Made by a program: the position numbers and the translations under genes. The notes beneath the pieces were generated by a model. It saw nothing but the letters and a program-made list of their open reading frames with translations. It was not told where the DNA came from and did no database searches. 64,000 bases of DNA from Competibacter sp963695105 (GTDB lineage: Bacteria > Pseudomonadota > Gammaproteobacteria > Competibacterales > Competibacteraceae). The DNA lies in the NCBI GenBank assembly GCA_963695105.1, contig CAVOGC010000027.1:52189-116188 (forward strand). The letters are read 5' to 3'. Positions 43,963 to 52,234 of this stretch are shown here, piece after piece; the first letter of the stretch is position 1, and every line of letters starts with the position of its first letter.

Positions 43963-44340
43963 GGTTTCTCCCTCGGTTTTTATATCCGTTATTAACGGCA
44001 CCCATTAGAGTTTAGCCGGTTATACCACCGGCGCCATCCCTTGACAACTAAGGTTTCCACTCATCGCTGTTTCAAAGTCCCACCGCCAATACAGGTCTTG
44101 CCGACCGCTAGCGGTCAAAACAGGCATCTCCTGGATCAATACACACTATGTAGTGGTTTAAATTTTATAAAACACATCATATAGGAATTTTGCCTGGAAA
44201 TTTTCCCTGCATCCTCTAGAATTTGGTAGCCTGGATCGTAAGGCGCATCCGCTGCCGCCACCCGAACCAGCGATACCCAATCATAGCAGATACCGCCTTC
44301 AGTCCACGCTCAAGAACCTGTTCCCGGAGACCCCCGGCCC
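43963..44340. other. Regulatory intergenic region upstream of nrdJa
   Basis: No gene is seen in these 378 bases. They hold a perfect 14-bp palindrome GACCGCTAGCGGTC at 44103-44116, the probable NrdR box pair at 44141-44187, an AT-rich promoter stretch and a 150-base leader to nrdJa. No cobalamin riboswitch core was recognised. Confidence 0.6.
44141..44187 (+). promoter_or_regulatory. Probable pair of NrdR boxes
   Basis: ACACACTATGTAGTGG (44141-44156) resembles the NrdR box and contains the inverted repeat CACTA/TAGTG. A weaker copy ACACATCATATAGGAA starts 31 bases later at 44172, about three helical turns, the spacing usual for NrdR. The second box overlaps a possible -10 hexamer. NrdR represses ribonucleotide reductase genes, which is the gene downstream. 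Confidence 0.62.
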
Positions 44341-46500
44341 ATGAAGACCGCTCACCTCAAGCCCGTTGACCGCCCAACCGCCGCCGCCGACGTGCCGATG
44401 CAACCGGCATCCTGGGATATCTGGGACAAGAAGTACCGACTCAAGGCCAAGGATGCGCAGGTGATCGACGAGATGATCGACAGCACCTACCAGCGGGTGG
44501 CCTTGGCGCTGGCCGAGGTCGAAACCACGCCGGAGCTGCGCGAGCACTGGAACGAGAAGTTTCTGTGGGCCTTGCGGCATGGTGCCATCCCGGCGGGACG
44601 CATCATCTCCAATGCCGGCGCCTGGGAGCACAAACCCGCCACGTCCACCATCAACTGCACGGTATCCGGAATCATTCAGGATTCCATGGACGATATCCTG
44701 CGCAAGGTGCATGAAGCGGGACTGACGCTGAAGGCCGGCTGCGGCATCGGTTACGAGTTCTCCACGCTGCGCCCGCGTGGCGCCTATGTCTCGGGCGCCG
44801 GGGCCTACACTTCCGGACCGCTGTCCTTCATGGACATCTACGACAAGATGTGCTTCACCGTGTCGTCGGCGGGTGGACGGCGGGGCGCGCAGATGGGAAC
44901 CTTCGATATCGGCCATCCGGATGTGATGGAATTCATCCGCGCCAAACGCGAGGCCGGCCGGTTGCGGCAATTCAACCTGTCGCTGCTGATCACCCGGGAA
45001 TTCATGGACGCCGTCCAGCAGGATGCCGATTGGCTGCTGGCGTTCCCACTGCTCGCCAAGGAAGCCGAGCAGGATCGGGTTGATCTCAACGACGCCAGCC
45101 AGATCGTCTGGCGCGAGTGGCCGACCACGAATGGATTGATCGTCAACGACGATGGAAAAGTCGCCTGCAAAACTTACCGGAGCATCCGCGCCCGCCGCCT
45201 GTGGGACGTGATCATGTCCTCCACCTACGACTACGCCGAACCAGGGTTCATCCTCATCGACCGGGTCAATGAGATGAACAACAACTGGTTCTGCGAAAAT
45301 ATCCGGGCGACTAATCCTTGTGGCGAGCAGGCACTGCCCCCCTATGGCTCGTGCCTGCTCGGCTCGATCAACCTGACGCAATTCGTCCAGAACCCCTGCA
45401 CCCAGAAAGCCCGTTTCGACTGGGAGACCTACCGGAACGTGGTTGCCATCTTCACCCGCATGCTCGACAACGTGGTGGAAATTAATGGCCTACCGCTGGA
45501 ACCGCAGCGACAGGAAATTATCGGCAAGCGCCGGCACGGCATGGGCTATCTGGGCCTGGGTTCCACGCTGACCCTGCTCGGCATTCGCTATGGATCGCCG
45601 GAGTCACTGGCCTTTACCGAAGACGTCACCCGCGAAATGGCCCTGAGCGGTTGGCGCGTCGCGCTGGAACTCGCTCGGGAAAAAGGACCGGCGCCCATCC
45701 TCGAACAAGAGTTCGCCGTCACCACCGAGATGTTGCGCAAGCGTCCGGAGATGGTCCGCGACGGGCTTAAGGAAGGCGATCGGATTCCCGGCCGCATCCT
45801 GCACGCCCGGTACAGCCGCTACATGCAGCAAATCGCCGAAATCGATCAAGACCTCGTTAACGAACTCGCCGAGGTGGGCGCGCGCTTCACCCACCACAGT
45901 TCCATCGCGCCGACCGGCACGATCGCGCTGTCGCTGGCCAACAACGCCAGCAACGGCATCGAGCCCAGCTTCGCCCACCACTATTTTCGCAACGTGATCC
46001 GCCCCGGCAAGAAATCCAAGGAAAAAGTGGATGTTTTCTCCTTCGAGCTGCTGGCCTACCGACATCTCATCAATCCCAAGGCCATGCCCGAAGCGGAATC
46101 CTCCGAAGAGCAATTGCCCCCCTGCTTCATCACCGCCGACGACGTGAGTCCCAAACAGCATGTGGACATCCAGGCCGCTGCCCAGAAATGGATCGATTCC
46201 AGCATCTCCAAGACCGCCAACGTGCCCCCTGACTTCCCCTACGAGGATTTCAAGGACATTTATCGGTACGCCTACGAACAGGGGCTGAAAGGCTGCACCA
46301 CCTTCCGCTTCAATCCCGAGGCGTTTCAGGGTGTGCTGGTCAAGGAGAAGGATCTGGAAAACACCCTGTACCGCTTCAAACTCGAAGATGGCAGCGTGCT
46401 GGAGGTCAGGGGCAACGAGGAGATCGAGTACGACGGCGAAGCACACAGTGCCGCCAACTTATACGATGCCCTGAAGGAAGGCTATTATGGAAAGTGGTAA
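44341..46500 (+). CDS. nrdJ: Adenosylcobalamin-dependent ribonucleotide reductase, large part (NrdJa)
   Basis: A 719-residue class II ribonucleotide reductase that reduces ribonucleotides with a B12 radical, with or without oxygen. The active-site loop ATNPCGEQALPPYGSCLLG, the first redox cysteine in TINCTVSG and the GCGIGYEFSTLRPRGAYVSG motif are present. The TSCPD domain and C-terminal redox cysteines are encoded by the next gene, so the enzyme is split as in Pseudomonas NrdJa/NrdJb. The ATG at 44341 is used; the leader has a probable NrdR box pair. Confidence 0.94.
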   Translation: MKTAHLKPVDRPTAAADVPMQPASWDIWDKKYRLKAKDAQVIDEMIDSTYQRVALALAEVETTPELREHWNEKFLWALRHGAIPAGRIISNAGAWEHKPATSTINCTVSGIIQDSMDDILRKVHEAGLTLKAGCGIGYEFSTLRPRGAYVSGAGAYTSGPLSFMDIYDKMCFTVSSAGGRRGAQMGTFDIGHPDVMEFIRAKREAGRLRQFNLSLLITREFMDAVQQDADWLLAFPLLAKEAEQDRVDLNDASQIVWREWPTTNGLIVNDDGKVACKTYRSIRARRLWDVIMSSTYDYAEPGFILIDRVNEMNNNWFCENIRATNPCGEQALPPYGSCLLGSINLTQFVQNPCTQKARFDWETYRNVVAIFTRMLDNVVEINGLPLEPQRQEIIGKRRHGMGYLGLGSTLTLLGIRYGSPESLAFTEDVTREMALSGWRVALELAREKGPAPILEQEFAVTTEMLRKRPEMVRDGLKEGDRIPGRILHARYSRYMQQIAEIDQDLVNELAEVGARFTHHSSIAPTGTIALSLANNASNGIEPSFAHHYFRNVIRPGKKSKEKVDVFSFELLAYRHLINPKAMPEAESSEEQLPPCFITADDVSPKQHVDIQAAAQKWIDSSISKTANVPPDFPYEDFKDIYRYAYEQGLKGCTTFRFNPEAFQGVLVKEKDLENTLYRFKLEDGSVLEVRGNEEIEYDGEAHSAANLYDALKEGYYGKW

Positions 46501-46536
46501 CACCGCCGGCCGCGGCTCGGCTCTGGAGACCTGATC

Positions 46537-47223
46537 ATGGCCATCAAGATCGATAAAAAAATCGTTGCCTACGCGGTCGTCAAGCCCGACGACACACCAC
46601 CCACGCTGGTGAGCCGATCACCGACCGCCTTGCAGCACATGCACGAAAGCCTGGCCCGCCCCGAGATCCTCCCCGGCGCCACCTACAAGGTGAAGACGCC
46701 GCTGTCGGATCACGCGCTGTATATCACTATCAACGACATCATCCTCAATCGGGACACCCAGGATGAAATCCGCCGTCCGTTCGAAATCTTTATCAACTCC
46801 AAGGCAATGGAGCATTTTCAATGGATCGTCGCCCTGACCCGCATCATCTCGGCGGTGTTCCGCAAGGGTGGCGACGTGACTTTCCTGGTGGAGGAACTGC
46901 GCTCGGTATTCGATCCGAAAGGCGGCTACTTCAAAAAGGGCGGCAAATACATGCCCTCGCTGGTCGCGGAGATCGGCGACGTCATCGAATCCCACCTGCG
47001 CTCGATCGGCATGCTTAAGGAAGACGGTCCCGACGAACGCCAGCGCCAGTTGATCGAGGAACATCGCAACAAGTACGAAGCCAGCATGAAGGCGGTCGAA
47101 GATGCCGGCGCCAGCAGCTTCCCACCGGAAGCCACCCTCTGCGGCAAGTGCCAAACCAAAGCGGTCATCGTCATGGATGGATGCCTGACCTGCCTGAACT
47201 GCGGTGACTCAAAGTGTTCCTGA
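46537..47223 (+). CDS. Ribonucleotide reductase C-terminal part with TSCPD domain (NrdJb)
   Basis: A 228-residue protein that completes the split class II enzyme. Residues about 75-150 are the TSCPD domain (FEIFINSKAMEHFQWIVALTR), and the last 30 residues carry the redox cysteines in CGKCQTKA and CLTCLNCGDSKC that re-reduce the active site. It follows nrdJa by 36 bases and is surely co-transcribed. Length matches Pseudomonas NrdJb. Confidence 0.92.
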   Translation: MAIKIDKKIVAYAVVKPDDTPPTLVSRSPTALQHMHESLARPEILPGATYKVKTPLSDHALYITINDIILNRDTQDEIRRPFEIFINSKAMEHFQWIVALTRIISAVFRKGGDVTFLVEELRSVFDPKGGYFKKGGKYMPSLVAEIGDVIESHLRSIGMLKEDGPDERQRQLIEEHRNKYEASMKAVEDAGASSFPPEATLCGKCQTKAVIVMDGCLTCLNCGDSKCS

Positions 47224-47277
47224 TGCGCCCAACAGCGTAAAAGACACCCTCACAGCCCCCAATTCGAGATAGCCCTC

Positions 47278-48312
47278 ATGCATCCCCAAATACCCGCGCT
47301 GATGACAGCCATCGAGATCACGGAACCCGGCGGTCCCGACAGGCTGGCGCCCAAACAGCGCCCGGTCCCGCAACCCGCCGCCGGCGAAGTCCTGATCAGG
47401 GTAGCCGCCGCGGGCGTCAATCGTCCCGATTGCCTGCAACGTCAGGGCAGTTATCCGCCGCCGCAGGGCGCTTCCGACATCCCGGGACTGGAAGTCGCCG
47501 GCGCCATAGCCGCGCTCGGCCAAGGCGTGGACCACTGGCGGATCGGCGACGAGGTCTGCGCCCTGCTGACCGGCGGCGGCTACGCCGAATATTGCACCGC
47601 GCCCGCGCCTCAGTGTTTGCCCATCCCGGCCGGATTGACCTTGCAACAGGCCGCCGCCCTACCGGAAACCTTCTTTACCGTTTGGAGCAACGTCTTCGAC
47701 CGGGCGCGACTGCAACCCGGCGAAATCCTGCTGGTTCACGGCGGCGCCAGCGGTATCGGCACCACCGCGATCCAACTGGCCAAGGCATTGGGTTCGCGGG
47801 TATTCGCCACGGTTGGCGGCGCCGACAAGGTCCAAGCGTGCCTGGATTTGGGCGCCGAGCGCGTCATCAACTACCGCGAGCAGGATTTTGTCCAAACGAT
47901 CAAGGAGGCCACGCGCAACCGGGGCGTGGATGTGATCCTGGACATGGTCGGCGGCGACTACGTGCAACGTAATCTAAGCGCGCTGGCAGTTGAAGGTCGA
48001 TTGGTTTTCATCGCCTTTCTGCGCGGCGCTAAAGTAGAACTGAATTTGGCGCCGGTGATGATGAAGCGGCTGACCATCACCGGATCGACCCTGCGCGCCC
48101 GGCCCATCGAAGACAAGGCACCCATCGCCACGGCCTTGCAAAAGACAGTCTGGCCGCTACTCGCCGGTGGTGCGATTCGGCCGATTATTGACCGGGTTTT
48201 CCCCTTTGCCGAGGCTGCCGCCGCTCATGCCCTGATGGAATCCAACCGCCACGTCGGCAAGATTCTATTGCAGGTTGAGGGATCGCTGGCCTCAACCCTG
48301 GCCTCGCCCTAG
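47278..48312 (+). CDS. NAD(P)H:quinone oxidoreductase, PIG3 type
   Basis: A 344-residue zinc-free medium-chain dehydrogenase/reductase. The coenzyme motif HGGASGIGTTAIQLAKALG lies near residue 150, and the N-terminal pattern EVLIRVAAAGVNRPDCLQRQG marks the quinone oxidoreductase/PIG3 branch. The length is about 15 residues longer than usual; M9 is an alternative start. It follows nrdJb by 54 bases, but a shared function is not obvious. Confidence 0.9.
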   Translation: MHPQIPALMTAIEITEPGGPDRLAPKQRPVPQPAAGEVLIRVAAAGVNRPDCLQRQGSYPPPQGASDIPGLEVAGAIAALGQGVDHWRIGDEVCALLTGGGYAEYCTAPAPQCLPIPAGLTLQQAAALPETFFTVWSNVFDRARLQPGEILLVHGGASGIGTTAIQLAKALGSRVFATVGGADKVQACLDLGAERVINYREQDFVQTIKEATRNRGVDVILDMVGGDYVQRNLSALAVEGRLVFIAFLRGAKVELNLAPVMMKRLTITGSTLRARPIEDKAPIATALQKTVWPLLAGGAIRPIIDRVFPFAEAAAAHALMESNRHVGKILLQVEGSLASTLASP

Positions 48313-48613
48313 CCCAGCACGGCGGTCCGGCAACGGGTGAAGGAGGGATATCGCGCCCACGAAAAGTTGATCGAACGGCTACGACAAACATGCATCCTGC
48401 ATTGCAACAAAATAATATCTATACTGTCATAGTGATCTGGTTGTTCCGGATCAATCAAGTCGTGGCGCAACCAGCATCGGGGTCCGTCTGGGTACCTAGT
48501 ATCTCCCAGCGTCTATCGCAGGCCTGGCGCGCTAACACGATGATATTAAAGGATAAAAAAGTTTGGCCAAGTAGTCCGGCCAGTGTTTTTGTTACAGGTG
48601 AGAGGTTAAAATC
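48313..48613. other. Intergenic region between the quinone oxidoreductase and a small ORF
   Basis: No further gene is recognised in these 301 bases. The region from 48390 is AT-richer than its surroundings. GAGAGG at 48600-48605 is probably the ribosome site of the next ORF. No tRNA or terminator is clear. Confidence 0.45.
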
Positions 48614-48787
48614 ATGCGCGGCACCTACAAATCTCAGCACCCATTCGTGTGGTTCGAAGAAAGCGGTTGGTGGTTCAAAGTGTTTGGCGAGTGCTTTGGA
48701 CCTTACTCGGAACTGCCTGAAGCACGTTACAATCTATCGGTAGTTCAAGGATTGAGCCGACAGCTTCGCGAAGCCATCGCCAAGTAA
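48614..48787 (+). CDS. Small hypothetical protein, 57 residues
   Basis: An aromatic-rich short protein (HPFVWFEESGWWFKVFGECF, then a helix ending LSRQLREAIAK). GAGAGG sits eight bases before the ATG, and the composition looks like a real small protein rather than chance. No family is recognised. It lies alone between the quinone oxidoreductase gene and rplQ, which is convergent. Confidence 0.6.
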   Translation: MRGTYKSQHPFVWFEESGWWFKVFGECFGPYSELPEARYNLSVVQGLSRQLREAIAK

Positions 48788-48916
48788 CCGGGTATCCGCC
48801 AAGCGCCTCGTTCGTTTACCGAGGGTTCCAGCAACCAACCGGTAATTTTGGGTCGGCTCGTTTAGTGTTGACCACCAGCAGTTTGGTGTCGAAGTGGTTA
48901 TACCCTTGCCCCGCAA

Positions 48917-48942
48917 TAAAAAAGCCGGGCTTGACCCCGGCT
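48917..48942 (-). terminator. Rho-independent terminator after rplQ
   Basis: On the minus strand AGCCGGG and CCCGGCT pair around GTCAAG and are followed by TTTTTTAT. It lies 28 bases after the rplQ stop and ends the ribosomal supercluster. Confidence 0.88.
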
Positions 48943-48969
48943 CATTTTCAATTGGATACGAGGCTTGGC

Positions 48970-49344
48970 TCATTCACCCGCCGCATCGGGGCGATCCATC
49001 AACTCGACATAAGCCATCGGTGCATTGTCGCCAGCCCGAAACCCGCATTTTAGAATACGCAGATAACCACCTGGACGCGACTGATAGCGTGGCCCCAATT
49101 GATTAAACAATTTGGTCACCACATCCCGGTCGCGCAACCGATCAAATGCCAACCGGCGGTGGGCCACGCTATCTTGCTTTGATAGCGTGATCAGCGGCTC
49201 AGCCACCTGACGCAACTCCTTGGCCTTAGGCAGGGTGGTGCGGATGAGTTCGTGAGTAAACAACGAAGCAGCCATGTTGCGCAGCATAGCCTTGCGATGG
49301 CTGCTGGTGCGGTTCAATTTGCGGCCGGCTTTGCGATGGCGCAT
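48970..49344 (-). CDS. rplQ: 50S ribosomal protein L17
   Basis: A 124-residue ribosomal protein starting MRHRKAGRKLNRTSSHRKAM, the L17 hallmark. It is the last gene of the alpha operon, 71 bases after rpoA, and is followed by a terminator. Confidence 0.97.
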   Translation of the reverse strand: MRHRKAGRKLNRTSSHRKAMLRNMAASLFTHELIRTTLPKAKELRQVAEPLITLSKQDSVAHRRLAFDRLRDRDVVTKLFNQLGPRYQSRPGGYLRILKCGFRAGDNAPMAYVELMDRPDAAGE

Positions 49345-49415
49345 GACAGTTATTCCTTAAGACTTAAATCGGACAGTCAATAATCATTGAATTCAGGGAA
49401 AATCCAAGGCCGGTC

Positions 49416-50525
49416 CTATTCGGCATCGGCATCGGCATCGGCATCGGCATTGCCGACCACAGTTTTCGAGCCCACCTGCAGAGGTTTATCCGCTTCGGCC
49501 GCCGCATCAGCGGCGCGCCGCGCTGCCGCACGCTCTTCCGCTTCCGTGCTCAGATTCGGCGGCGGCCAGTTATCGACCTTCATCCCCAAGGCCAACTTGT
49601 ACTTGGCCAACACGTCCTTGATCTCGGTTAACGATTTCTTGCCGAGATTGGGGGTCTTGAGAAGCTCCGCCTCGGTTCGCTGCACCAGATCGCCGATATA
49701 GTATATATTCTCTGCTTTCAGGCAATTAGCCGAGCGCACGGTCAATTCAAGATCATCCACCGGTTGCATCAGGACCGGATCGATATCGACTGGCGGCGGC
49801 GGCAGAGGTTCGTCTCTTTTACCCTTGAGATCCACGAATACGGACAATTGGTCCAGCAGGATCCGGGCCGCCGTGCGAATCGCCTCTTCGGGATCGATGG
49901 TGCCGTTGGTTTCCAGATTCAGAATCAGCTTGTCCAGATTGGTGCGCTGTTCGACGCGCGCGCTCTCAACCCGATAGCTGATCCGCTCAATCGGACTGAA
50001 CGAAGCGTCCAGGCGCAACCGACCGATCGGTCGCGATTCGCCGTCGGACCCTTCCCGCTGGGCTGCCGGCCAGTAACCGCGGCCTTGTTCGATCTTGAGC
50101 CGCATGCTCAACTCGCCGCTCTTGGTCAGGTGCGCGATAACCTGTTCCGGGTTGATGATCTCGACGGCATGGCTCTTCTCGATATCGCCAGCCGTGACCG
50201 GCCCCGGACCTTTCTTGGTCAGCGTCAGGTTCGCCTCACTCACTCCTTCCTGCAGGGTAACCGCCACGCTCTTCAGGTTGAGGAGGATATCGATCACATC
50301 CTCCTGCACACCCTCAATGGTGGAGTACTCGTGCAGCACTTGGTCAATCTCACACTCGACAATCGCGGCACCCGGTATGGATGAGAGCAAAATCCGCCGC
50401 AGGGCGTTACCGAGGGTATAGCCAAACCCACGTTCCAGCGGTTCCACACTCACTCGCGCCAACCGCGGCGTTAGCTTTTCCACCTCGACGCGGGTTGGTT
50501 TCAGCAAATCAAAAGAACCCACCAT
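49416..50525 (-). CDS. rpoA: RNA polymerase alpha subunit, with extended C-terminal tail
   Basis: A 369-residue alpha subunit. The N-terminal domain (GFGYTLGNALRRILLSS) dimerises to start polymerase assembly, and the C-terminal domain keeps the UP-element and activator surface RSANCLKAENIYYIGDL. The protein is about 40 residues longer than E. coli alpha (329). The tail after the C-terminal domain is alanine- and acid-rich and ends in an Ala-Asp run encoded by a hexanucleotide repeat. The ATG at 50525 follows GAGGGG; 50549 is rejected. Confidence 0.96.
   Translation of the reverse strand: MVGSFDLLKPTRVEVEKLTPRLARVSVEPLERGFGYTLGNALRRILLSSIPGAAIVECEIDQVLHEYSTIEGVQEDVIDILLNLKSVAVTLQEGVSEANLTLTKKGPGPVTAGDIEKSHAVEIINPEQVIAHLTKSGELSMRLKIEQGRGYWPAAQREGSDGESRPIGRLRLDASFSPIERISYRVESARVEQRTNLDKLILNLETNGTIDPEEAIRTAARILLDQLSVFVDLKGKRDEPLPPPPVDIDPVLMQPVDDLELTVRSANCLKAENIYYIGDLVQRTEAELLKTPNLGKKSLTEIKDVLAKYKLALGMKVDNWPPPNLSTEAEERAAARRAADAAAEADKPLQVGSKTVVGNADADADADAE
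49421..49450 (-). repeat. Hexanucleotide tandem repeat at the 3' end of rpoA
   Basis: Five exact copies of CGGCAT (plus strand) encode the C-terminal (Ala-Asp) run of the alpha subunit. In-frame gain or loss by slippage would lengthen or shorten the tail by two residues per unit. Confidence 0.9.
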
Positions 50526-50545
50526 CCGTTTCCCCTCGGGGTCGA

Positions 50546-51166
50546 TCACTTGGAGTACAGCTCTACAACCAGGGATTCGTTGATATCCGGAGGCAGATCA
50601 CCACGATCGGGAATCCGCTTGAAAACCCCGCTCATTTTGCTGGCGTCCACCTCGACCCAATCCACAAAACCATGACCTTGGGCCAGTTGCAGCGCGTATT
50701 GAATGCGGGTCTGACTGCGACTCTTTTCATGAATCGCAACAACGTCTTCCGGTCTGACCTGATAGGAAGCAATGTTGACCCGCTGGCCGTTGACGGTAAT
50801 CGCCCGGTGGGAAACCAACTGGCGAGCCTCGGCGCGAGTGCTGCCAAAACCCATGCGGTACACAACGTTATCCAGCCGGCATTCCAGCAGCTTCAGCAGG
50901 TTTTCACCCGTGGAGCCTTTGCCACTGGCCGCTTTCTTGTAGTAATTCAGAAATTGCCGCTCCAGCACTCCGTAGATGCGCCGCAGTTTCTGCTTTTCGC
51001 GCAACTGCATTCCGTAGTCGGAGAGACGGGGGCGCCGCGCGCCATGTTGGCCCGGCAACCGTTCCAGATTGCATTTGGATTCCAGCGGACGGGCGGCGGA
51101 CTTCAGAAACAGATCCACGCCTTCCCGGCGGCTCAGCTTGCACTTGGGACCGAGATATCTGGCCAC
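50546..51166 (-). CDS. rpsD: 30S ribosomal protein S4
   Basis: A 206-residue primary 16S rRNA-binding protein and, in E. coli, translational repressor of the alpha operon. The S4 domain (RLDNVVYRMGFGSTRAEARQLVSH) is complete. It lies between rpsK and rpoA. Confidence 0.97.
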   Translation of the reverse strand: MARYLGPKCKLSRREGVDLFLKSAARPLESKCNLERLPGQHGARRPRLSDYGMQLREKQKLRRIYGVLERQFLNYYKKAASGKGSTGENLLKLLECRLDNVVYRMGFGSTRAEARQLVSHRAITVNGQRVNIASYQVRPEDVVAIHEKSRSQTRIQYALQLAQGHGFVDWVEVDASKMSGVFKRIPDRGDLPPDINESLVVELYSK

Positions 51167-51181
51167 GGTATAACTCCTAAA

Positions 51182-51571
51182 CTAAACGCGACGGCGTTTC
51201 GGGGGACGGCAACCGTTATGAGGAATAGGCGTTACGTCCATGATGCTCATGACCTTGAAACCGGCGGCATTCAGCGCACGCACAGCGGATTCCCGACCGG
51301 GTCCAGGTCCCTTGACGTTGACTTCCAAGTTCTTGAGGCCGAATTCCTTCACCATATTCCCAACCCGTTCGGCGGCAACCTGAGCCGCAAACGGGGTGCT
51401 CTTGCGCGACCCGCGAAAACCAGAACCTCCCGACGTGGCCCACGCCAAGGCGTTGCCCTGACGATCCGTGATCGTGATGATGGTGTTATTGAACGAGGCG
51501 TGAATATGTGCGATGCCATCCACGACATTCTTTTTAACGCGCTTGCGCGTCTTGGTAACCGGTTTTGCCAT
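51182..51571 (-). CDS. rpsK: 30S ribosomal protein S11
   Basis: A 129-residue platform protein. GIAHIHASFNNTIITITD near the N-terminus and the C-terminal GCRPPKRRRV are typical. It lies between rpsM and rpsD. Confidence 0.97.
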   Translation of the reverse strand: MAKPVTKTRKRVKKNVVDGIAHIHASFNNTIITITDRQGNALAWATSGGSGFRGSRKSTPFAAQVAAERVGNMVKEFGLKNLEVNVKGPGPGRESAVRALNAAGFKVMSIMDVTPIPHNGCRPPKRRRV

Positions 51572-51613
51572 GCTCCAACCTATGCCAATGGGATTCCAGA
51601 AATTACCGCCGGC

Positions 51614-51970
51614 CTACTTACGAACCGCGCGGCGCGGACCCTTGCGCGTCCGGGCGTTGGTTCGGGTGCGCTGGCCACGTACCGGCAAGCCGCGCCGGTG
51701 GCGCACGCCGCGATAGCAACCCAAGTCCATCAACCGCTTGATGCTCATGGACACTTCACGGCGCAGATCACCTTCCACGATGTGCTTGGTGACTTCGGCA
51801 CGCAACGCATCCACCTGAGCCTCATCCAGGTCACGGACCTTGATGTCCGGGGCGACGTTGGCCGCCGTACAGATCTGACCAGCACGGGTCTTACCGATCC
51901 CATAGATGGCCTGCAGCGCGATCACCGCATGTTTGTTGACCGGAATGTTGATACCTGCAATACGGGCCAT
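51614..51970 (-). CDS. rpsM: 30S ribosomal protein S13
   Basis: A 118-residue head protein that contacts the P-site tRNA and the 50S subunit. It starts MARIAGINIPVNKH at 51970 and ends with the basic RTRKGPRRAVRK tail. An upstream in-frame start at 52012 is rejected. Confidence 0.97.
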   Translation of the reverse strand: MARIAGINIPVNKHAVIALQAIYGIGKTRAGQICTAANVAPDIKVRDLDEAQVDALRAEVTKHIVEGDLRREVSMSIKRLMDLGCYRGVRHRRGLPVRGQRTRTNARTRKGPRRAVRK

Positions 51971-52066
51971 GCCTTGAAGTTCCTCCCATCGCGCCGGGTG
52001 TTTGCCACGCAAAGAAGCGGGAATTTACCCCACTCGGCGACGTAGATCAATATAAACGAATCGGTT

Positions 52067-52180
52067 TTATCCCTGCCGCTGCTTGTGACGGGCATCCTTG
52101 CAAATCACCCGAACCACGCGATCACGGCGGACGATTTTGCAGTTACGGCAAATTTTTTTGACCGAGGCGCGTACCTTCAT
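52067..52180 (-). CDS. rpmJ: 50S ribosomal protein L36
   Basis: A 37-residue zinc-ribbon protein. The ligands C11, C14, C27 and H32 are all present, so this is the zinc-binding (C+) form. It lies between secY and rpsM, its usual place. The gene is too short for common ORF cut-offs. Confidence 0.95.
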   Translation of the reverse strand: MKVRASVKKICRNCKIVRRDRVVRVICKDARHKQRQG

Positions 52181-52234
52181 GATTGTTCTCCAAAATCAGC
52201 AAACACCGTGGGGACAGCGGCGGGTGGTTTCCGT

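Noticed and set aside
43963..44340. Cobalamin riboswitch upstream of the B12-dependent reductase
   Set aside because: The conserved B12-box pattern was not found; NrdR-like boxes explain the region better.
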